64,000 nucleotides of DNA. Origin: Acidiferrum sp963764675 (lineage in GTDB: Bacteria; Acidobacteriota; Terriglobia; Acidiferrales; UBA7541). The stretch covers positions 868,001 to 932,000 of the forward strand of contig CAVXTQ010000011.1 in the NCBI GenBank assembly GCA_963764675.1, read 5' to 3'. The notes below the pieces were generated by a model, which was not told the origin of the DNA, did no database searches, and saw only the letters and a list, made by a program, of their open reading frames with translations. Positions 1 through 9,375 of the stretch are shown here, one piece after another (position 1 is the stretch's first letter; every line of letters starts with the position of its first letter). Position numbers and translations under genes: made by a program.

Positions 1-209
1 TGCGTCAGCCAAGCCCCGAAGCTCTCCGCAAACCGCTCCGCCGTCACCCGAAAGCTGGCCTCGACGCGTCCCTCTGCAACCGGTAGCGTGTCGTCAAACT
101 CCGCGGCATTCGTAAAATTCCGCATGCAGAACTGGTCGAGCCACTCCAGCGGGCAAGCGCGCCGCTCTCCGCGAATCACCACATCTACTTTGAATTTTTG
201 GGAGTACAC
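1..209 (-). CDS. Partial hypothetical protein, 3' end beyond window
   Basis: An open frame runs from a GTG at 209 leftward off the window edge, about 69 codons with no stop. The peptide is mixed polar/hydrophobic and has no motif I recognise. No clear ribosome binding site precedes the GTG, and an in-frame stop lies just upstream. It could be the N-terminus of a real protein or chance openness in GC-rich DNA. Confidence 0.3.
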   Translation of the reverse strand, partial: MYSQKFKVDVVIRGERRACPLEWLDQFCMRNFTNAAEFDDTLPVAEGRVEASFRVTAERFAESFGAWLT

Positions 210-406
210 GCCGCCATCATATCATTTGGCTGATCGACCGCTTTTTCCCCGCCAACGCATCATCGCCAGTCGCCTGCTCTCCGCTGGGAAGTCCCCTCGT
301 ATTGCCTTGCCATAGACTTGACTTCTCGAAACTCGGCGCATAGAATCCGCGGCTCAAGACGGGGTTCTCGGCCATCACGCGGGCGCGCAATTTTCGGGAG
401 GAACCC

Positions 407-874
407 GTGCCCAAGAAGCCCACCGCTCAGGACACGCAGCTGATTCTCCAGCTCCATCGCGTGCGCCGCGATGCGGAGATGCGCAAAGCGCGTCTCTGGT
501 GGCGCAACAAGTTTTGGCCTCGGAGCGTTGCCGACTATCTGAAGGTCGAGATGGCGCTCGGGACACGCGAAAATATTTGGTTGCGGCAAGTGGTTAGTTA
601 CTGGGGAATGGCGGCGTCCTTCGTTCTGCAAGACACCCTAAGCGAGAAGGTCTTTCTCGACCCTGCATTTTCCAGCGAGATGTTCGCCGTGCTCTCCAAG
701 GTGCACCCTTTTCTCGATGAGCTTCGCGAGCGCCTTCAGAAGCCGGAACTTCTTCTTAACATCGAGAAGGTGGTCATGGGATCCAGCAAGGGCCGCACGC
801 GGCTGAAAATCACGTCCCAGCGCCTGGCTGCTCGACGCAAGATCGCCGTGAGGCCCGCAAGAAAGCCGCAGTAG
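407..874 (+). CDS. Conserved hypothetical protein, basic, 155 aa
   Basis: GTG start with a good Shine-Dalgarno (GGGAGGA, about 397-403) directly upstream, which decides the start. The protein is helical and basic, with an Arg/Lys-rich N-terminal third, a hydrophobic patch around residues 65-75 and a very basic C-terminal tail. I recognise no catalytic motif. It resembles the short lineage-specific proteins common in Acidobacteriota. It stands alone, with the PilZ gene convergent downstream. Confidence 0.65.
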   Translation: MPKKPTAQDTQLILQLHRVRRDAEMRKARLWWRNKFWPRSVADYLKVEMALGTRENIWLRQVVSYWGMAASFVLQDTLSEKVFLDPAFSSEMFAVLSKVHPFLDELRERLQKPELLLNIEKVVMGSSKGRTRLKITSQRLAARRKIAVRPARKPQ

Positions 875-961
875 CTGTCCGCAATTATTTAAGGTGGTTT
901 TGCTTCAGTCGAACGGTTTCCCGGAGAGATCGCTCCGTCAAGAGAAATGCTCTAGACTGTC

Positions 962-1270
962 CTACTGCGGTGTTCTCCAGTTGCCCGCAGCCGCAAACAG
1001 TTGCAGCCCAATCGCAAACAACTGCTCGTCCACGGGCACGCAATAGACCACCCGCGCTCGCGATCGGAAATTCCCCACCAACGATCTCACGTTCAAGCGA
1101 TCGTCGGGCTTCCACGGCTTATTCGTCAGGACGCGCGCGCCGCGTGGACTAATGTTTTCCGTGACGCCTTCCTGCGCCGGCGTGCGGATGTCCAGGCTGG
1201 ACAAATCCACCGTCACTTTCATGGGCATCCGGTCTTCCGCGCGCTTCGATATATCCATAGGGCACCGCAA
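962..1270 (-). CDS. PilZ-domain protein (putative c-di-GMP binding)
   Basis: A short single-domain protein of 102 aa. After a leader it shows the PilZ layout: a basic strand, then ENISPRGARVLT (the D/N-x-S-x-x-G element, here N-I-S-P-R-G), then alternating strands ending in FAIGLQLF, which matches the family's G-hydrophobic-x-F ending. PilZ proteins bind c-di-GMP and act as signalling effectors; the target here is unknown. The classical RxxxR arginines are not clearly present N-terminally, so ligand binding is unproven. Confidence 0.65.
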   Translation of the reverse strand: MRCPMDISKRAEDRMPMKVTVDLSSLDIRTPAQEGVTENISPRGARVLTNKPWKPDDRLNVRSLVGNFRSRARVVYCVPVDEQLFAIGLQLFAAAGNWRTPQ

Positions 1271-1599
1271 GGCCCTCTACTCGGGCCGGCACCTTACCTA
1301 GAAATGCGGAGAGCGTCGCGGCGGGGAGCAACGACGCCGGAATCATACCTCTGTAACCACCCGTTTGGTCAAGATTCCTCGACAAAAGAGCGCAGCTAGC
1401 CGGTTCGGGTGTCCGCCAATGCGACACCTCATCCCATGATCGGACAGGCTTCGTTCTCATTACTCCCACCAGCTTCCTATAAGTCTTTACTTATCAATTG
1501 GTTAGATTTGGCCTTGCGGCGGCACGGAAATTGCCCGCCTTATCCAAGCACATTCTGCCTTTCTCAGCCGTCTGGACAAGGAAACTCTAGGAGGCGCTC

Positions 1600-2058
1600 A
1601 TGAAGAAAACCGAATGGATGCGCGACGTCGTTTCCGGTTGGCCGACTCCTGAATACATCAAGCAGCAAGAAAACGCCGGTTGGCGTCTCTCGGCCGTCGA
1701 GTGGCAGCGGGACGTCGAACTAGATCTGGGGCGCGAACGGGCCAAAATCCCTCCCTCCGGCGAGGAGATCCCTTTTGGAACGCAGATCGCCCGCGATTGC
1801 CTGCACCTTGAGGACAATCCCGTCGAAATGCAAGTTCTGAACTGCCTCGCGGAGATGATCGTTCAGGATTTGTCTTATGCCCGCATGGCCGACGCTCTGA
1901 ATCAGCGCGCCTTTCGCACCCGTGACGGAAATCCTTGGACGTCCTTAGCGGTCTTCAAGTTGACGCCCCGTCTGATCGAGGTCGCGCCACGCATTCTCTC
2001 CGGGAGCGAATGGGAATCGCGCAAGAAGCAGTTGGCACGGGTGGCTTGGAACTCATAA
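1600..2058 (+). CDS. Conserved hypothetical protein with recombinase-like C-terminal helix-turn-helix region
   Basis: ATG start preceded by a strong AGGAGG (1590-1595). 152 aa, Trp-rich N-terminus (WMRDVVSGWPTPEYI). The C-terminal half, around residues 85-135, reads like the short helix-turn-helix seen in resolvase-type proteins (MADALNQRAFRTRDG-PWT). It may therefore be a small DNA-binding regulator. No partner gene is visible and the function is not known. Confidence 0.7.
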   Translation: MKKTEWMRDVVSGWPTPEYIKQQENAGWRLSAVEWQRDVELDLGRERAKIPPSGEEIPFGTQIARDCLHLEDNPVEMQVLNCLAEMIVQDLSYARMADALNQRAFRTRDGNPWTSLAVFKLTPRLIEVAPRILSGSEWESRKKQLARVAWNS

Positions 2059-2079
2059 TAGCGGGGCGTTCCGAGCCGC

Positions 2080-2319
2080 TTACGGCATCAGGCCTAGTTT
2101 TCTCGCGTGTTCCTCGCACAGGAACAGGTTCAAGTAGGGGTTGCGTCCCGAGCTCCAGTCACTCCACCGGCTCTCCCAATCGGGCCGCCTCAAATCACAC
2201 ATGCACTCGCTGAGCACCTTGATCGGACGCGAAGTGTTTTCCCGCGATCGAGCGTCGAAAATAAACTCCGCTCGGCAACTTAAGTGGATTGCCGCGGTAT
2301 CGTCAGAAGCTTTGATCAT
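2080..2319 (-). CDS. Small hypothetical protein with Cys pairs
   Basis: 79 aa, ATG start with a GGGGAG-type ribosome binding site about 10 nt upstream on the minus strand. It has four Cys residues: one near the N-terminus (LSCRAEF), two in CMC and one in FLCEEHARKLGL. The C-terminal C-x-x-H arrangement suggests metal coordination, but this is inference. It converges on the preceding gene with a 21-nt gap. Confidence 0.5.
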   Translation of the reverse strand: MIKASDDTAAIHLSCRAEFIFDARSRENTSRPIKVLSECMCDLRRPDWESRWSDWSSGRNPYLNLFLCEEHARKLGLMP

Positions 2320-2929
2320 GGGTTACCACTTCTCCCCTTGTTCCTGCCGGACTCTCACGTTAAGCGCCTAAACGATCTTCTAGTCGCAATTTGGCGCTGC
2401 TCGGCGAAGAAGGCTCAACAATTTGTGCCTCGCTTGTAATTACAACCGTTGCCGTTCCATGTACTTAGCAAAACCAATGGATGAAGGCAGTTCGTTCCGG
2501 AATTGCCGTGCTCGGCAACGTACAAATCGATAACCAAGGGCGATTTCTCCGGTTTGCATCGGTGCAACTCACCGCCGGTTTCTCTCGGGAGCAATCCACG
2601 AAAGCCTGTCTGAAATGGCTGGATCGCAACTCTCTGCTTTCCGGATCCAGTACCCAATTGCGAACGTGGTTAGCCACACCGCAACAGATGTTGCTTTGTG
2701 CTTAGAAGCGATTCTTTCTTAGGCCGCGCTTTTGTTTTTCCTTTACGCGCCCGCGGTGCCGAAAGCTAACGTTCCGCGGGATTCCTTGCCGGGTTCTGGT
2801 TGGTATTCCAACCACCACCCCCTTTTGCCTGGACTTTCGCCTTCTTTCTCTTAGTCTTACGCCCGCTCTGAAAATGGGCGCATCGGGCCAGTCTCCGCGC
2901 CCGTCGCTACTCTGTTGAGGAGGACCCTT
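2320..2929. other. Intergenic region, no supported gene
   Basis: About 600 bases between the small Cys protein and the repeat peptide. Short open frames on both strands lack ribosome binding sites and recognisable composition. The last 20 bases hold the Shine-Dalgarno of the repeat-peptide gene. I see no RNA gene or terminator I can defend. Confidence 0.5.
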
Positions 2930-3145
2930 ATGCGTTTGCTGAAAATCCTGTTCGTGCTTTGCACGGTGATTTTGCTAGCTGGCGTGGTTTTTCACGCCGC
3001 CGTCATGGCTGCCGACGGCGGCCGACCTATGCCCAGGCCACCGCTCGTCGCCGATGGCGGCCGGCCTATGCCTAGGCCGCCGCTCGTCGCCGATGGCGGC
3101 AGACCCATGCCTAGACCGCCGCTGTCAGGCGGAATTGCCGTCTAA
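2930..3145 (+). CDS. Secreted proline-rich tandem-repeat peptide precursor
   Basis: 71 aa. The ATG at 2930 is set by GAGGAGG at 2917-2923; a TTG 15 nt upstream lies inside that ribosome binding site and is rejected. Residues 1-27 form a signal peptide (K near the N-terminus, Val/Leu-rich core, AVMA at the cut). The mature part is three copies of ADGGRPMPRPPLV (39-bp DNA units at 3011, 3050 and 3089) plus a short SGGIAV tail. Third-position differences between units show that the amino-acid repeat is conserved. The family is unknown to me; see findings. A membrane-protein gene follows. Confidence 0.7.
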   Translation: MRLLKILFVLCTVILLAGVVFHAAVMAADGGRPMPRPPLVADGGRPMPRPPLVADGGRPMPRPPLSGGIAV

Positions 3146-3248
3146 GCAGCCACCCGCGAGCGCAGGGGAGGGATGCTGCGCATTTTTCCCCTGACTCGTG
3201 CTAGCATCTACGACCAAGGCAGTCGATTCACGTCGGCCTTGGAGGAGC

Positions 3249-4013
3249 ATGCTCAGCCAGGCAATTTGGTGGAGCAGTATTGCCCTAGAGATCCTCCTGT
3301 TGGTTCGGGGATTTTTGGGGAAACTAGCCCCTCGCTATCCCGTTTTTTACGCCTACCTGGCGTTTGTTTTGTTTGAGGATTTGTCTTCCCTGGTCATCTC
3401 TTTTCAGCATGACCCTAATGGTCAAGCCTACGCCTATTGGTATTGGATCACTGAATTCATCGGTCTTGCGGTCGGTTGCGGGATCGTGCTGGAGATTTAC
3501 CGGAAAGGACTTTCGCGATTTCCCGGTACCGCCAGGATGGCGCGCAACGTACTGGTTTTCGTTTTCGTTTTGGCGCTGGCAAAAGCGCTGATGGTTGCGG
3601 CTTACGATCCTCAGTGGTTGTCGGACACCAGCAGACAGAATATCGAACAACCTCTTCGAGTAGTCCAAGCTGTTGTGCTGGCCGCGCTTGTCGCTCTTTT
3701 CCTGTTCTACTCCATCCCTTTTCGAAGGAATTTGCGAGGCATCGTGTTGGGCTACGGCCTGTTCCTGGGGGCCAAGGTAGTTATTTTGACGATGATGTCT
3801 ACGGTTGACCGCGATGTTTGGTGGTATGCCAATTCCGCGGTGTACCCCATAGTTCTGTGCGTCTGGCTTGGCTATTTGTGGTCGTACCGCGAGGCTCCGA
3901 GTTCCCAGACCGCCTCGCCTCAGCTCGAAGTTGACTACCAACGCGCCGCCGCCGCGACGCGCCGCAGGCTTCAGACGGCACGCGGGCAACTTGCCAAGGT
4001 GGTGCGCTCATGA
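3249..4013 (+). CDS. Multi-pass membrane protein of unknown function
   Basis: 254 aa from the ATG at 3249, preceded by GGAGGA at 3241-3246; upstream in-frame starts lack such a site. It has about seven hydrophobic segments, starting with the IALEILLLVRGFL helix, and a cytoplasmic basic C-terminal tail with several Arg/Lys. There are no transporter signatures. The stop overlaps the start of the next gene as ATGA at 4010-4013, so the two are translationally coupled. Confidence 0.7.
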   Translation: MLSQAIWWSSIALEILLLVRGFLGKLAPRYPVFYAYLAFVLFEDLSSLVISFQHDPNGQAYAYWYWITEFIGLAVGCGIVLEIYRKGLSRFPGTARMARNVLVFVFVLALAKALMVAAYDPQWLSDTSRQNIEQPLRVVQAVVLAALVALFLFYSIPFRRNLRGIVLGYGLFLGAKVVILTMMSTVDRDVWWYANSAVYPIVLCVWLGYLWSYREAPSSQTASPQLEVDYQRAAAATRRRLQTARGQLAKVVRS

Positions 4014-4567
4014 TCGGCGTGCCCATCGCTATGCTGATCGCGTTTGTGCTCCTCGCCCTATTGCTGCTAGTGGGCGCGAGGGGCATATTCGCAGCGCGAG
4101 AACTGTCCTCAAGATCGGACGTGCCATTCACGGAGGATGGCGCCGAGCTTTCTCTTTGTCCGCCGGAATTTGTTTCCCGAATTTTTTCGATCGACGATTC
4201 GAAATTCGTCTCGGCCACAAAGTCGCCCCAGCTTCGACAGCTCTTTCGCAGAGAACGCCGGGCCGTGGCGCTGCTCTGGGTTCAGCAAACTTCCGCCGCG
4301 ATCCAGCGCATCATGCACGAACATCTGCAACTGGCACGGGTAAGTCACGATCTGGAGTTCGCCACGGAAGTGAAACTCTTCCTGCTGTACGCGGAGCTTA
4401 TGCTCATCTGCGGGCTTCTCTTTGTGGCCATCCAATCGGCCGGACCGGCATCCCTGCGAAGTTTGGCAATTTACGCCGATGCGCATTCGCAGCGCCTCGC
4501 TCAAGTTCAACAATCGTTCAAAGCCGCAACTACTCCCCGCGAGCTTCACGGCGCTGGAGCGTCGTAG
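4010..4567 (+). CDS. Membrane-anchored hypothetical protein
   Basis: 185 aa. Residues 3-22 form an N-terminal transmembrane helix (a Leu/Ala-rich run). A second hydrophobic segment lies around residues 122-145, and the middle is polar and helical. It overlaps the preceding membrane protein by 4 nt, indicating an operon. No family is recognised, and the paired architecture suggests the two proteins act together at the membrane (inference). Confidence 0.65.
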   Translation: MIGVPIAMLIAFVLLALLLLVGARGIFAARELSSRSDVPFTEDGAELSLCPPEFVSRIFSIDDSKFVSATKSPQLRQLFRRERRAVALLWVQQTSAAIQRIMHEHLQLARVSHDLEFATEVKLFLLYAELMLICGLLFVAIQSAGPASLRSLAIYADAHSQRLAQVQQSFKAATTPRELHGAGAS

Positions 4568-4605
4568 CGCCAGAAAATACCTAGGACCATCGGTTCCAAA
4601 CACCC

Positions 4606-5055
4606 ATGAACTCCAGCGCAAAACTCGTGCCCGTTCAGGCCGCTTACGACGACTTGTTGCAGCGGTCCCTGTCAAAGCTGTCCGGCGATTTAGCCCGCCT
4701 CGTTTATCTCGCGTCCACCCGCGACTACAACTCGGGAACGTATCATCACGACGGACTTGCAGCGCGCTATCGCGCCGACGCCGCCGGCAAGGCGCTCGAG
4801 ATCGCCCACCGTCAGGTCTTTTACCAGTTGGCTGCGTATCCCCTCGAGAAGTTGGTAGAGGAATTAGAACTGTATTTGAATTCTTCGCACGAATCCCCTG
4901 CCGATGTTCTTCGCATCTGGCAGAAGCTGGAGCCCTACCGAATTGCGATTCCCGTGGAAGTAAATCCGGCGGTGGCGCGGCTGTTTCTGTCGAACGTCAG
5001 ACTCGCTTTGGCAGTTTGGCGGTTCCGTCAGAAGGCGGCTCCGGCGCCTCGGTGA
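4606..5055 (+). CDS. Conserved hypothetical alpha-helical protein
   Basis: 149 aa, ATG start. It is helical and amphipathic, with no signal peptide. Its reading frame overlaps the convergent XRE-type gene by 59 nt at the 3' ends (4997-5055). It probably continues the operon of the two membrane proteins, 38 nt downstream of the second one. The function is unknown. Confidence 0.6.
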   Translation: MNSSAKLVPVQAAYDDLLQRSLSKLSGDLARLVYLASTRDYNSGTYHHDGLAARYRADAAGKALEIAHRQVFYQLAAYPLEKLVEELELYLNSSHESPADVLRIWQKLEPYRIAIPVEVNPAVARLFLSNVRLALAVWRFRQKAAPAPR

Positions 5056-5815
5056 GCCGCATGGCCACCGCGGTCACCTGGCCGACGATCTCCGCTTCGG
5101 TGCCATAATTGAGCCGTCGAACGCTGCGCGGCGAGAGGGGATGCGGCAGCAGCAGCAAATAGCCGTCTTGCATCTCGCACCAGGAGCAAGCGTAGCCGTC
5201 GCGCAACTCCACAAAATAAATCGGCCGGTCAAATTCGGTGCGCCATCGCAAGGGCTGGATTTTGCGAACGTGCGGATCGATCTGCACAAAAGAGCCCGGG
5301 CGCAACAGCGGCGAAAGCGTGTTGTCCTGCAGCCCGATGTAGCCATACAGGCTGTGCCGGATGTCCAGGTGCTGAATCAGTGCGATCGGTATTTCTCCCC
5401 AAACCTCCACCATACGCGAAAGTAGGTTGGTGTTGTCCACGTCGAACGAGCGATCGAAGCGCACCGGGAATGAAACCGTCTTATCCGCATCGTAGACTTC
5501 CAAAGTGGTCAGGTGCGTCTTAGGCATCGGCGCGGTGAGCTGGTGTTTGCTCAGGTTTCCCAAATCGACGCCATACAGAAATAGAATATCGCTGAACTTG
5601 ATGCGGTAGATCGAGCTCAGGCTGTAGAGCTTGAAAACGCTGGGAACCGAGTCTGAATTTTCTATTTGCGTGAGCCACGCGTTGGAGATGTGGAATTCGG
5701 GGTTGCCTTCGGTCTCCGCGATTTTGTGGCTAAATTCGGCCACGTCGCGCGTGGTGATTCCCAATCGCGTGCGAATGTCCTTGAGTTGTTGGCTGGGGGG
5801 AAGCGCCAGTGCCAT
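4997..5815 (-). CDS. XRE-family transcriptional regulator with a beta-rich C-terminal domain
   Basis: About 272 aa from ATG 5815. A GTG 54 nt upstream is possible but would add an unlikely Cys-rich leader, and neither start has a strong ribosome binding site. Residues 10-70 form a helix-turn-helix of XRE type (LKDIRTRLGITTRDVAEFS, then WLTQIENSDSVPSVFKL). The C-terminal two thirds (LRPGSFVQIDPH, PIYFVELRDGYACSWCEM) resemble a LexA/S24-like fold, but I see no catalytic Ser-Lys pair. It lies divergent from the nuclease-helicase gene with about 110 nt between them and may regulate it (inference). Confidence 0.7.
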   Translation of the reverse strand: MALALPPSQQLKDIRTRLGITTRDVAEFSHKIAETEGNPEFHISNAWLTQIENSDSVPSVFKLYSLSSIYRIKFSDILFLYGVDLGNLSKHQLTAPMPKTHLTTLEVYDADKTVSFPVRFDRSFDVDNTNLLSRMVEVWGEIPIALIQHLDIRHSLYGYIGLQDNTLSPLLRPGSFVQIDPHVRKIQPLRWRTEFDRPIYFVELRDGYACSWCEMQDGYLLLLPHPLSPRSVRRLNYGTEAEIVGQVTAVAMRLTEAPEPPSDGTAKLPKRV

Positions 5816-5927
5816 GTGGCATTCTACACAAGGCCTAAGGGGGCCGCCAAGCCGTTCCTTCGACAGCACGTTTGCAAGAGATGAATCTTGGGGGGAAAAG
5901 GGCAGCGGGATGGGTTAGGCTTGGGTC

Positions 5928-8900
5928 ATGAAGATTGTTTCGGGTCAAATTCGCCTTGCGGCTACCGACGTCAGTAACCACCTGGCTTGTCATTATCTTA
6001 CGAATCTGGAGCTGAGCGCGGAGCGTGGCGAACGAACGAAGCCCGACTGGGAAGCTCCCGACCTCGTGGTGATCCGCGAACTCGGCCTCCGCCACGAGGC
6101 CGACTTCCTGAAACATCTCGCCAAGTCCGGATTGCAGGTGCTGAATCTCGAAGGCCCGGACGAACCGCGCGCCGTCAGGGAAACCCTGCAAGCAATGGAA
6201 AACGGTGCCGACGTGATCGCGCAAGGTGCACTCAGCTGCGGCAAGTGGTTCGGACGCCCCGACGTGCTGCAAAAAGTGGGCAAGCCAAGCCGCTTTGGGA
6301 ATTGGTCCTACGAAGCGTACGACTGTAAGCTCTCGCGCGAAACCAAAGCCACCGCAGTCCTGCAGCTCGGCCTTTACTCCGAACTGCTCGGCGAAATTCA
6401 AGGCGCCGCGCCCGAGTCCATGTGGGTGGTCCCGCCAAGCAAAGACTTTCGCGGCGAGCCCTACCGCGTCGCCGAATACGCTGCCTACTACCGCTACGTA
6501 AAAAAGCAACTCGAGGGAGCCTGCGAAAACGGCGCCCCGCCGCAAACGTATCCCGAGCCTTGCCTCCACTGCGACGTCTGCCGCTGGTTCCGTGAGTGCG
6601 ACAAAAGAAGAAGGGACGACGATCATCTTTCACTCGTGGCGGGCATCCGCCGTTTGCAGCGAAATCAACTGGAAGCATGGAGTCGCGAGACCGTTGTAAA
6701 ACTAGCCGAAATGCCAATACCTCTCCCAGAGAAACCACTCCATGGTTCACGTGAGGCTATGGTTCGTGTTCGCGAGCAAGCGAGAGTCCAAGTCGAAGGA
6801 CGCACAAAGAAAATACTCCTGCACGAACTGCTCGACGTTGAGCCGGATGTTGGATTCTGCCGCCTGCCGGAGCCCTCGCCTGGAGACATCTTCGTCGATC
6901 TGGAAGGCGATCCCTTTGCTGGAGATATTGAGACCGGCGGAGGTCACCAATATCTTTTCGGATTCGTGAAGCGAGACACGGATGGGGATTTGAAATACGA
7001 AAAGCGCTGGGCGTTAGACGCAGCGGAAGAGCATCAGGCCTTTGAATGGCTCGTTGATCAGATTGCCGCTCAGCAAGCAACACATCCAGCAATGCACGTT
7101 TATCACTTCGGGGCGTACGAGCCCAGCAAGCTTCGCTACCTCATGGGCCGCTACGCCACCTGCCAGGAGGAAATTGATGGGATGTTGCGGGCCGGGGTAT
7201 TCGTTGATCTTCACTCCGTGCTGAAGGAAGCAGTAAGGGCGAGTGTCGAGGAATATAGTCTCAAGAAAATTGAGGCCTTCTATTCATTTCAACGCCAAAT
7301 TCTCTTGGATCAATCGCGACGAGCCATGCGCTACATCGAACATCACCTGCAGCTCGGCTGGGACGAGCAACTGTTAGACGAGCATCGAGACGCTATGGAG
7401 GGGTACAACGCAGACGATTGCCGCTCCACTGCAGCTTTGCGAGATTGGCTTGAGGAAGAGCGCTTCAAGAAGATTTCCTATGGCGCCGAGATTCCGCGTC
7501 CTGTCGCGAAAGATAGCGAGGCCTCTGACAATCTCAAAGAGTGGCAACAGCGCGCCGCCGTACTGACGCAAGAACTAATCTCTGGCATTCCAGACGATCC
7601 TGAACAGCGCAATACGGAAGAACAGGCTCGCTGGCTGATGGCCCAGCTCGTGGATTGGCACTGGAGGGACGCGAAACCTGCGTCCTGGGAGCACCACAAT
7701 CTGGCTGCCATGAGTGACGAATTGTTGCTCGATGAGAGGAAGGCTCTGTCTGGGTTGACGTTTGTAGGAGTGGCCCCGAATTCCGGCAGTACCCTGGTCC
7801 ATCGCTACTCGTATCCTCGACAAGAGACAGATCTTCGTTCTGGCAAGGAGATGTGGGATCGAAAGCAAAATATAGGAACTCTGCTCGATATCGATTTGAA
7901 AGCTCGAACTGTCGATATCGAAAAATCAAACGCCTCGGCAGACGTTCATCCAGCCTCAATCATTGCCAGGGACATCTATCGAAACCAAAAAGCCCAACAG
8001 GAGTCTCTGTATCGCATTGGTTGCTGGATTAGGGATCACGGGGTGGACGCGCCAGGCGCATACCGCGCGGGACGCGACTTGTTGTTGCGCAAGAAGCCCC
8101 GGCTGCTGACGAATCCAGAGGACCTGCGTGTCTCGCCCGTCGAGGAATTTGCCGACGAGGCATGTCGAATCGTTCGGATATTGGATTCGACATCGTTACC
8201 GATCCAGGGCCCTCCTGGTGTTGGAAAGACAACAACGTGCGCACAAATCATTAACGACCTCGTTCCGCCTGGCAAAAAAATCGGAGTGAGCGCTACCAGC
8301 CACGAGGTCATCCATAAACTGCTACTGAAAGTGCGTGAGCAGCTAGGTGGCGAAAGGATCCGTTGCCTACACAAATGCGAGAGAGGGTCGTACGGAGGCG
8401 ACGAGATCGCGACAGCGCATGACAACAAAGCTCCCCTGAAGAAGCTCAAGTCAGGCTTGGTCGATGTAGTTGGTGCTACGGCTTTTATGTGGTCGCGGGA
8501 AGAGTTCGCGAACTCTGTCGACGTGCTTATCTTTGATGAAGCCGGGCAAATGTCGCTCGCCGACATCTTGTGCGCGTCTCACGCCGCACCGAGCATCGTA
8601 CTCGTCGGTGATCCGCAGCAGTTGAAGAGGCCGCAAAAGGGAAGCCATCCCGAGGGTGCCGACTTATCCGCTTTGGAACATCTCTTGGTCGAACCCGATT
8701 CCCGGGAAAAGCTCAAGATTCTGCCTGCGGAAAAAGGTTTATTCATCGAAAAAACGAAGAGGTTGCATCCGAAAGTCTGTGATTTCACGTCTGAGATTTT
8801 CTACGAGTCGAAGCTGCATCCAATATCCTTCACTGCAAATCAAGTGCTCAAGGGACACCCTCTATTTAGCGAGCCCGGCTTATACTTCGTCCCAGTCGGA

Positions 8901-9374
8901 CACGCTGGAAATCAGAACTCTTCTCCCGAAGAGGTGGAAGTCGTCGCGCGAATCACGGAGAGTCTGCTGAAACCAGAAGTGCTTTGGCACTCGAGGCTAG
9001 GGACAACTGCCAATCTGAGGCGCGAAAAGGACATCCTGATCATCGCCCCATACAATGCACAGGTAAGCGATTTGCGCGACCGCCTCCCGGACCTGAAAAT
9101 CGGCACGGTGGATAAATTCCAAGGGCAGGATGCGCCAGTAGTAATCTATTCGCTGACCACCTCTTCTCCCGAAGATGCCCCGCATGGGATGGAATTTCTC
9201 TACAGCTTGAATCGCTTCAACGTCGCAACTTCCCGCGCCATGACTGCGGTAATCGTCGTCGGCAGCCCCAAACTATTCGAACCGGAATGCAAGAGTCCCA
9301 GGCAGATGCAGTTGGCGAATGCGTTCTGCGCCTATTTGGAGAAGGCGACGACGATCGATGCAAGTTTGATCTGA
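5928..9374 (+). CDS. TM0106-type RecB-like nuclease fused to a Dna2/UPF1-like superfamily I helicase
   Basis: 1148 aa. Residues 1-200 are a PD-(D/E)XK RecB-like nuclease domain (YEAYDCKL with D and K around residue 130), followed by a Cys cluster near 210 (CLHCDVCRWFREC) that could bind Fe-S or Zn. A DEDD exonuclease/RNase H-like domain starts near 320 (DIFVDLEGDP). The helicase has Walker A at about 760 (GPPGVGKTT), Walker B (IFDEAGQMS), the VGDPQQL motif III and a C-terminal domain (TVDKFQGQ, NVATSRA). Family knowledge suggests DNA end processing or repair. The gene is full length and intact. It ends 1 nt before the convergent ExeA-like gene. Confidence 0.85.
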   Translation: MKIVSGQIRLAATDVSNHLACHYLTNLELSAERGERTKPDWEAPDLVVIRELGLRHEADFLKHLAKSGLQVLNLEGPDEPRAVRETLQAMENGADVIAQGALSCGKWFGRPDVLQKVGKPSRFGNWSYEAYDCKLSRETKATAVLQLGLYSELLGEIQGAAPESMWVVPPSKDFRGEPYRVAEYAAYYRYVKKQLEGACENGAPPQTYPEPCLHCDVCRWFRECDKRRRDDDHLSLVAGIRRLQRNQLEAWSRETVVKLAEMPIPLPEKPLHGSREAMVRVREQARVQVEGRTKKILLHELLDVEPDVGFCRLPEPSPGDIFVDLEGDPFAGDIETGGGHQYLFGFVKRDTDGDLKYEKRWALDAAEEHQAFEWLVDQIAAQQATHPAMHVYHFGAYEPSKLRYLMGRYATCQEEIDGMLRAGVFVDLHSVLKEAVRASVEEYSLKKIEAFYSFQRQILLDQSRRAMRYIEHHLQLGWDEQLLDEHRDAMEGYNADDCRSTAALRDWLEEERFKKISYGAEIPRPVAKDSEASDNLKEWQQRAAVLTQELISGIPDDPEQRNTEEQARWLMAQLVDWHWRDAKPASWEHHNLAAMSDELLLDERKALSGLTFVGVAPNSGSTLVHRYSYPRQETDLRSGKEMWDRKQNIGTLLDIDLKARTVDIEKSNASADVHPASIIARDIYRNQKAQQESLYRIGCWIRDHGVDAPGAYRAGRDLLLRKKPRLLTNPEDLRVSPVEEFADEACRIVRILDSTSLPIQGPPGVGKTTTCAQIINDLVPPGKKIGVSATSHEVIHKLLLKVREQLGGERIRCLHKCERGSYGGDEIATAHDNKAPLKKLKSGLVDVVGATAFMWSREEFANSVDVLIFDEAGQMSLADILCASHAAPSIVLVGDPQQLKRPQKGSHPEGADLSALEHLLVEPDSREKLKILPAEKGLFIEKTKRLHPKVCDFTSEIFYESKLHPISFTANQVLKGHPLFSEPGLYFVPVGHAGNQNSSPEEVEVVARITESLLKPEVLWHSRLGTTANLRREKDILIIAPYNAQVSDLRDRLPDLKIGTVDKFQGQDAPVVIYSLTTSSPEDAPHGMEFLYSLNRFNVATSRAMTAVIVVGSPKLFEPECKSPRQMQLANAFCAYLEKATTIDASLI

Positions 9375-9375
9375 G

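Noticed and set aside
5835..6626. 263-codon minus-strand frame over the nuclease domain
   Set aside because: Shadow of the nuclease gene and its 5' region.
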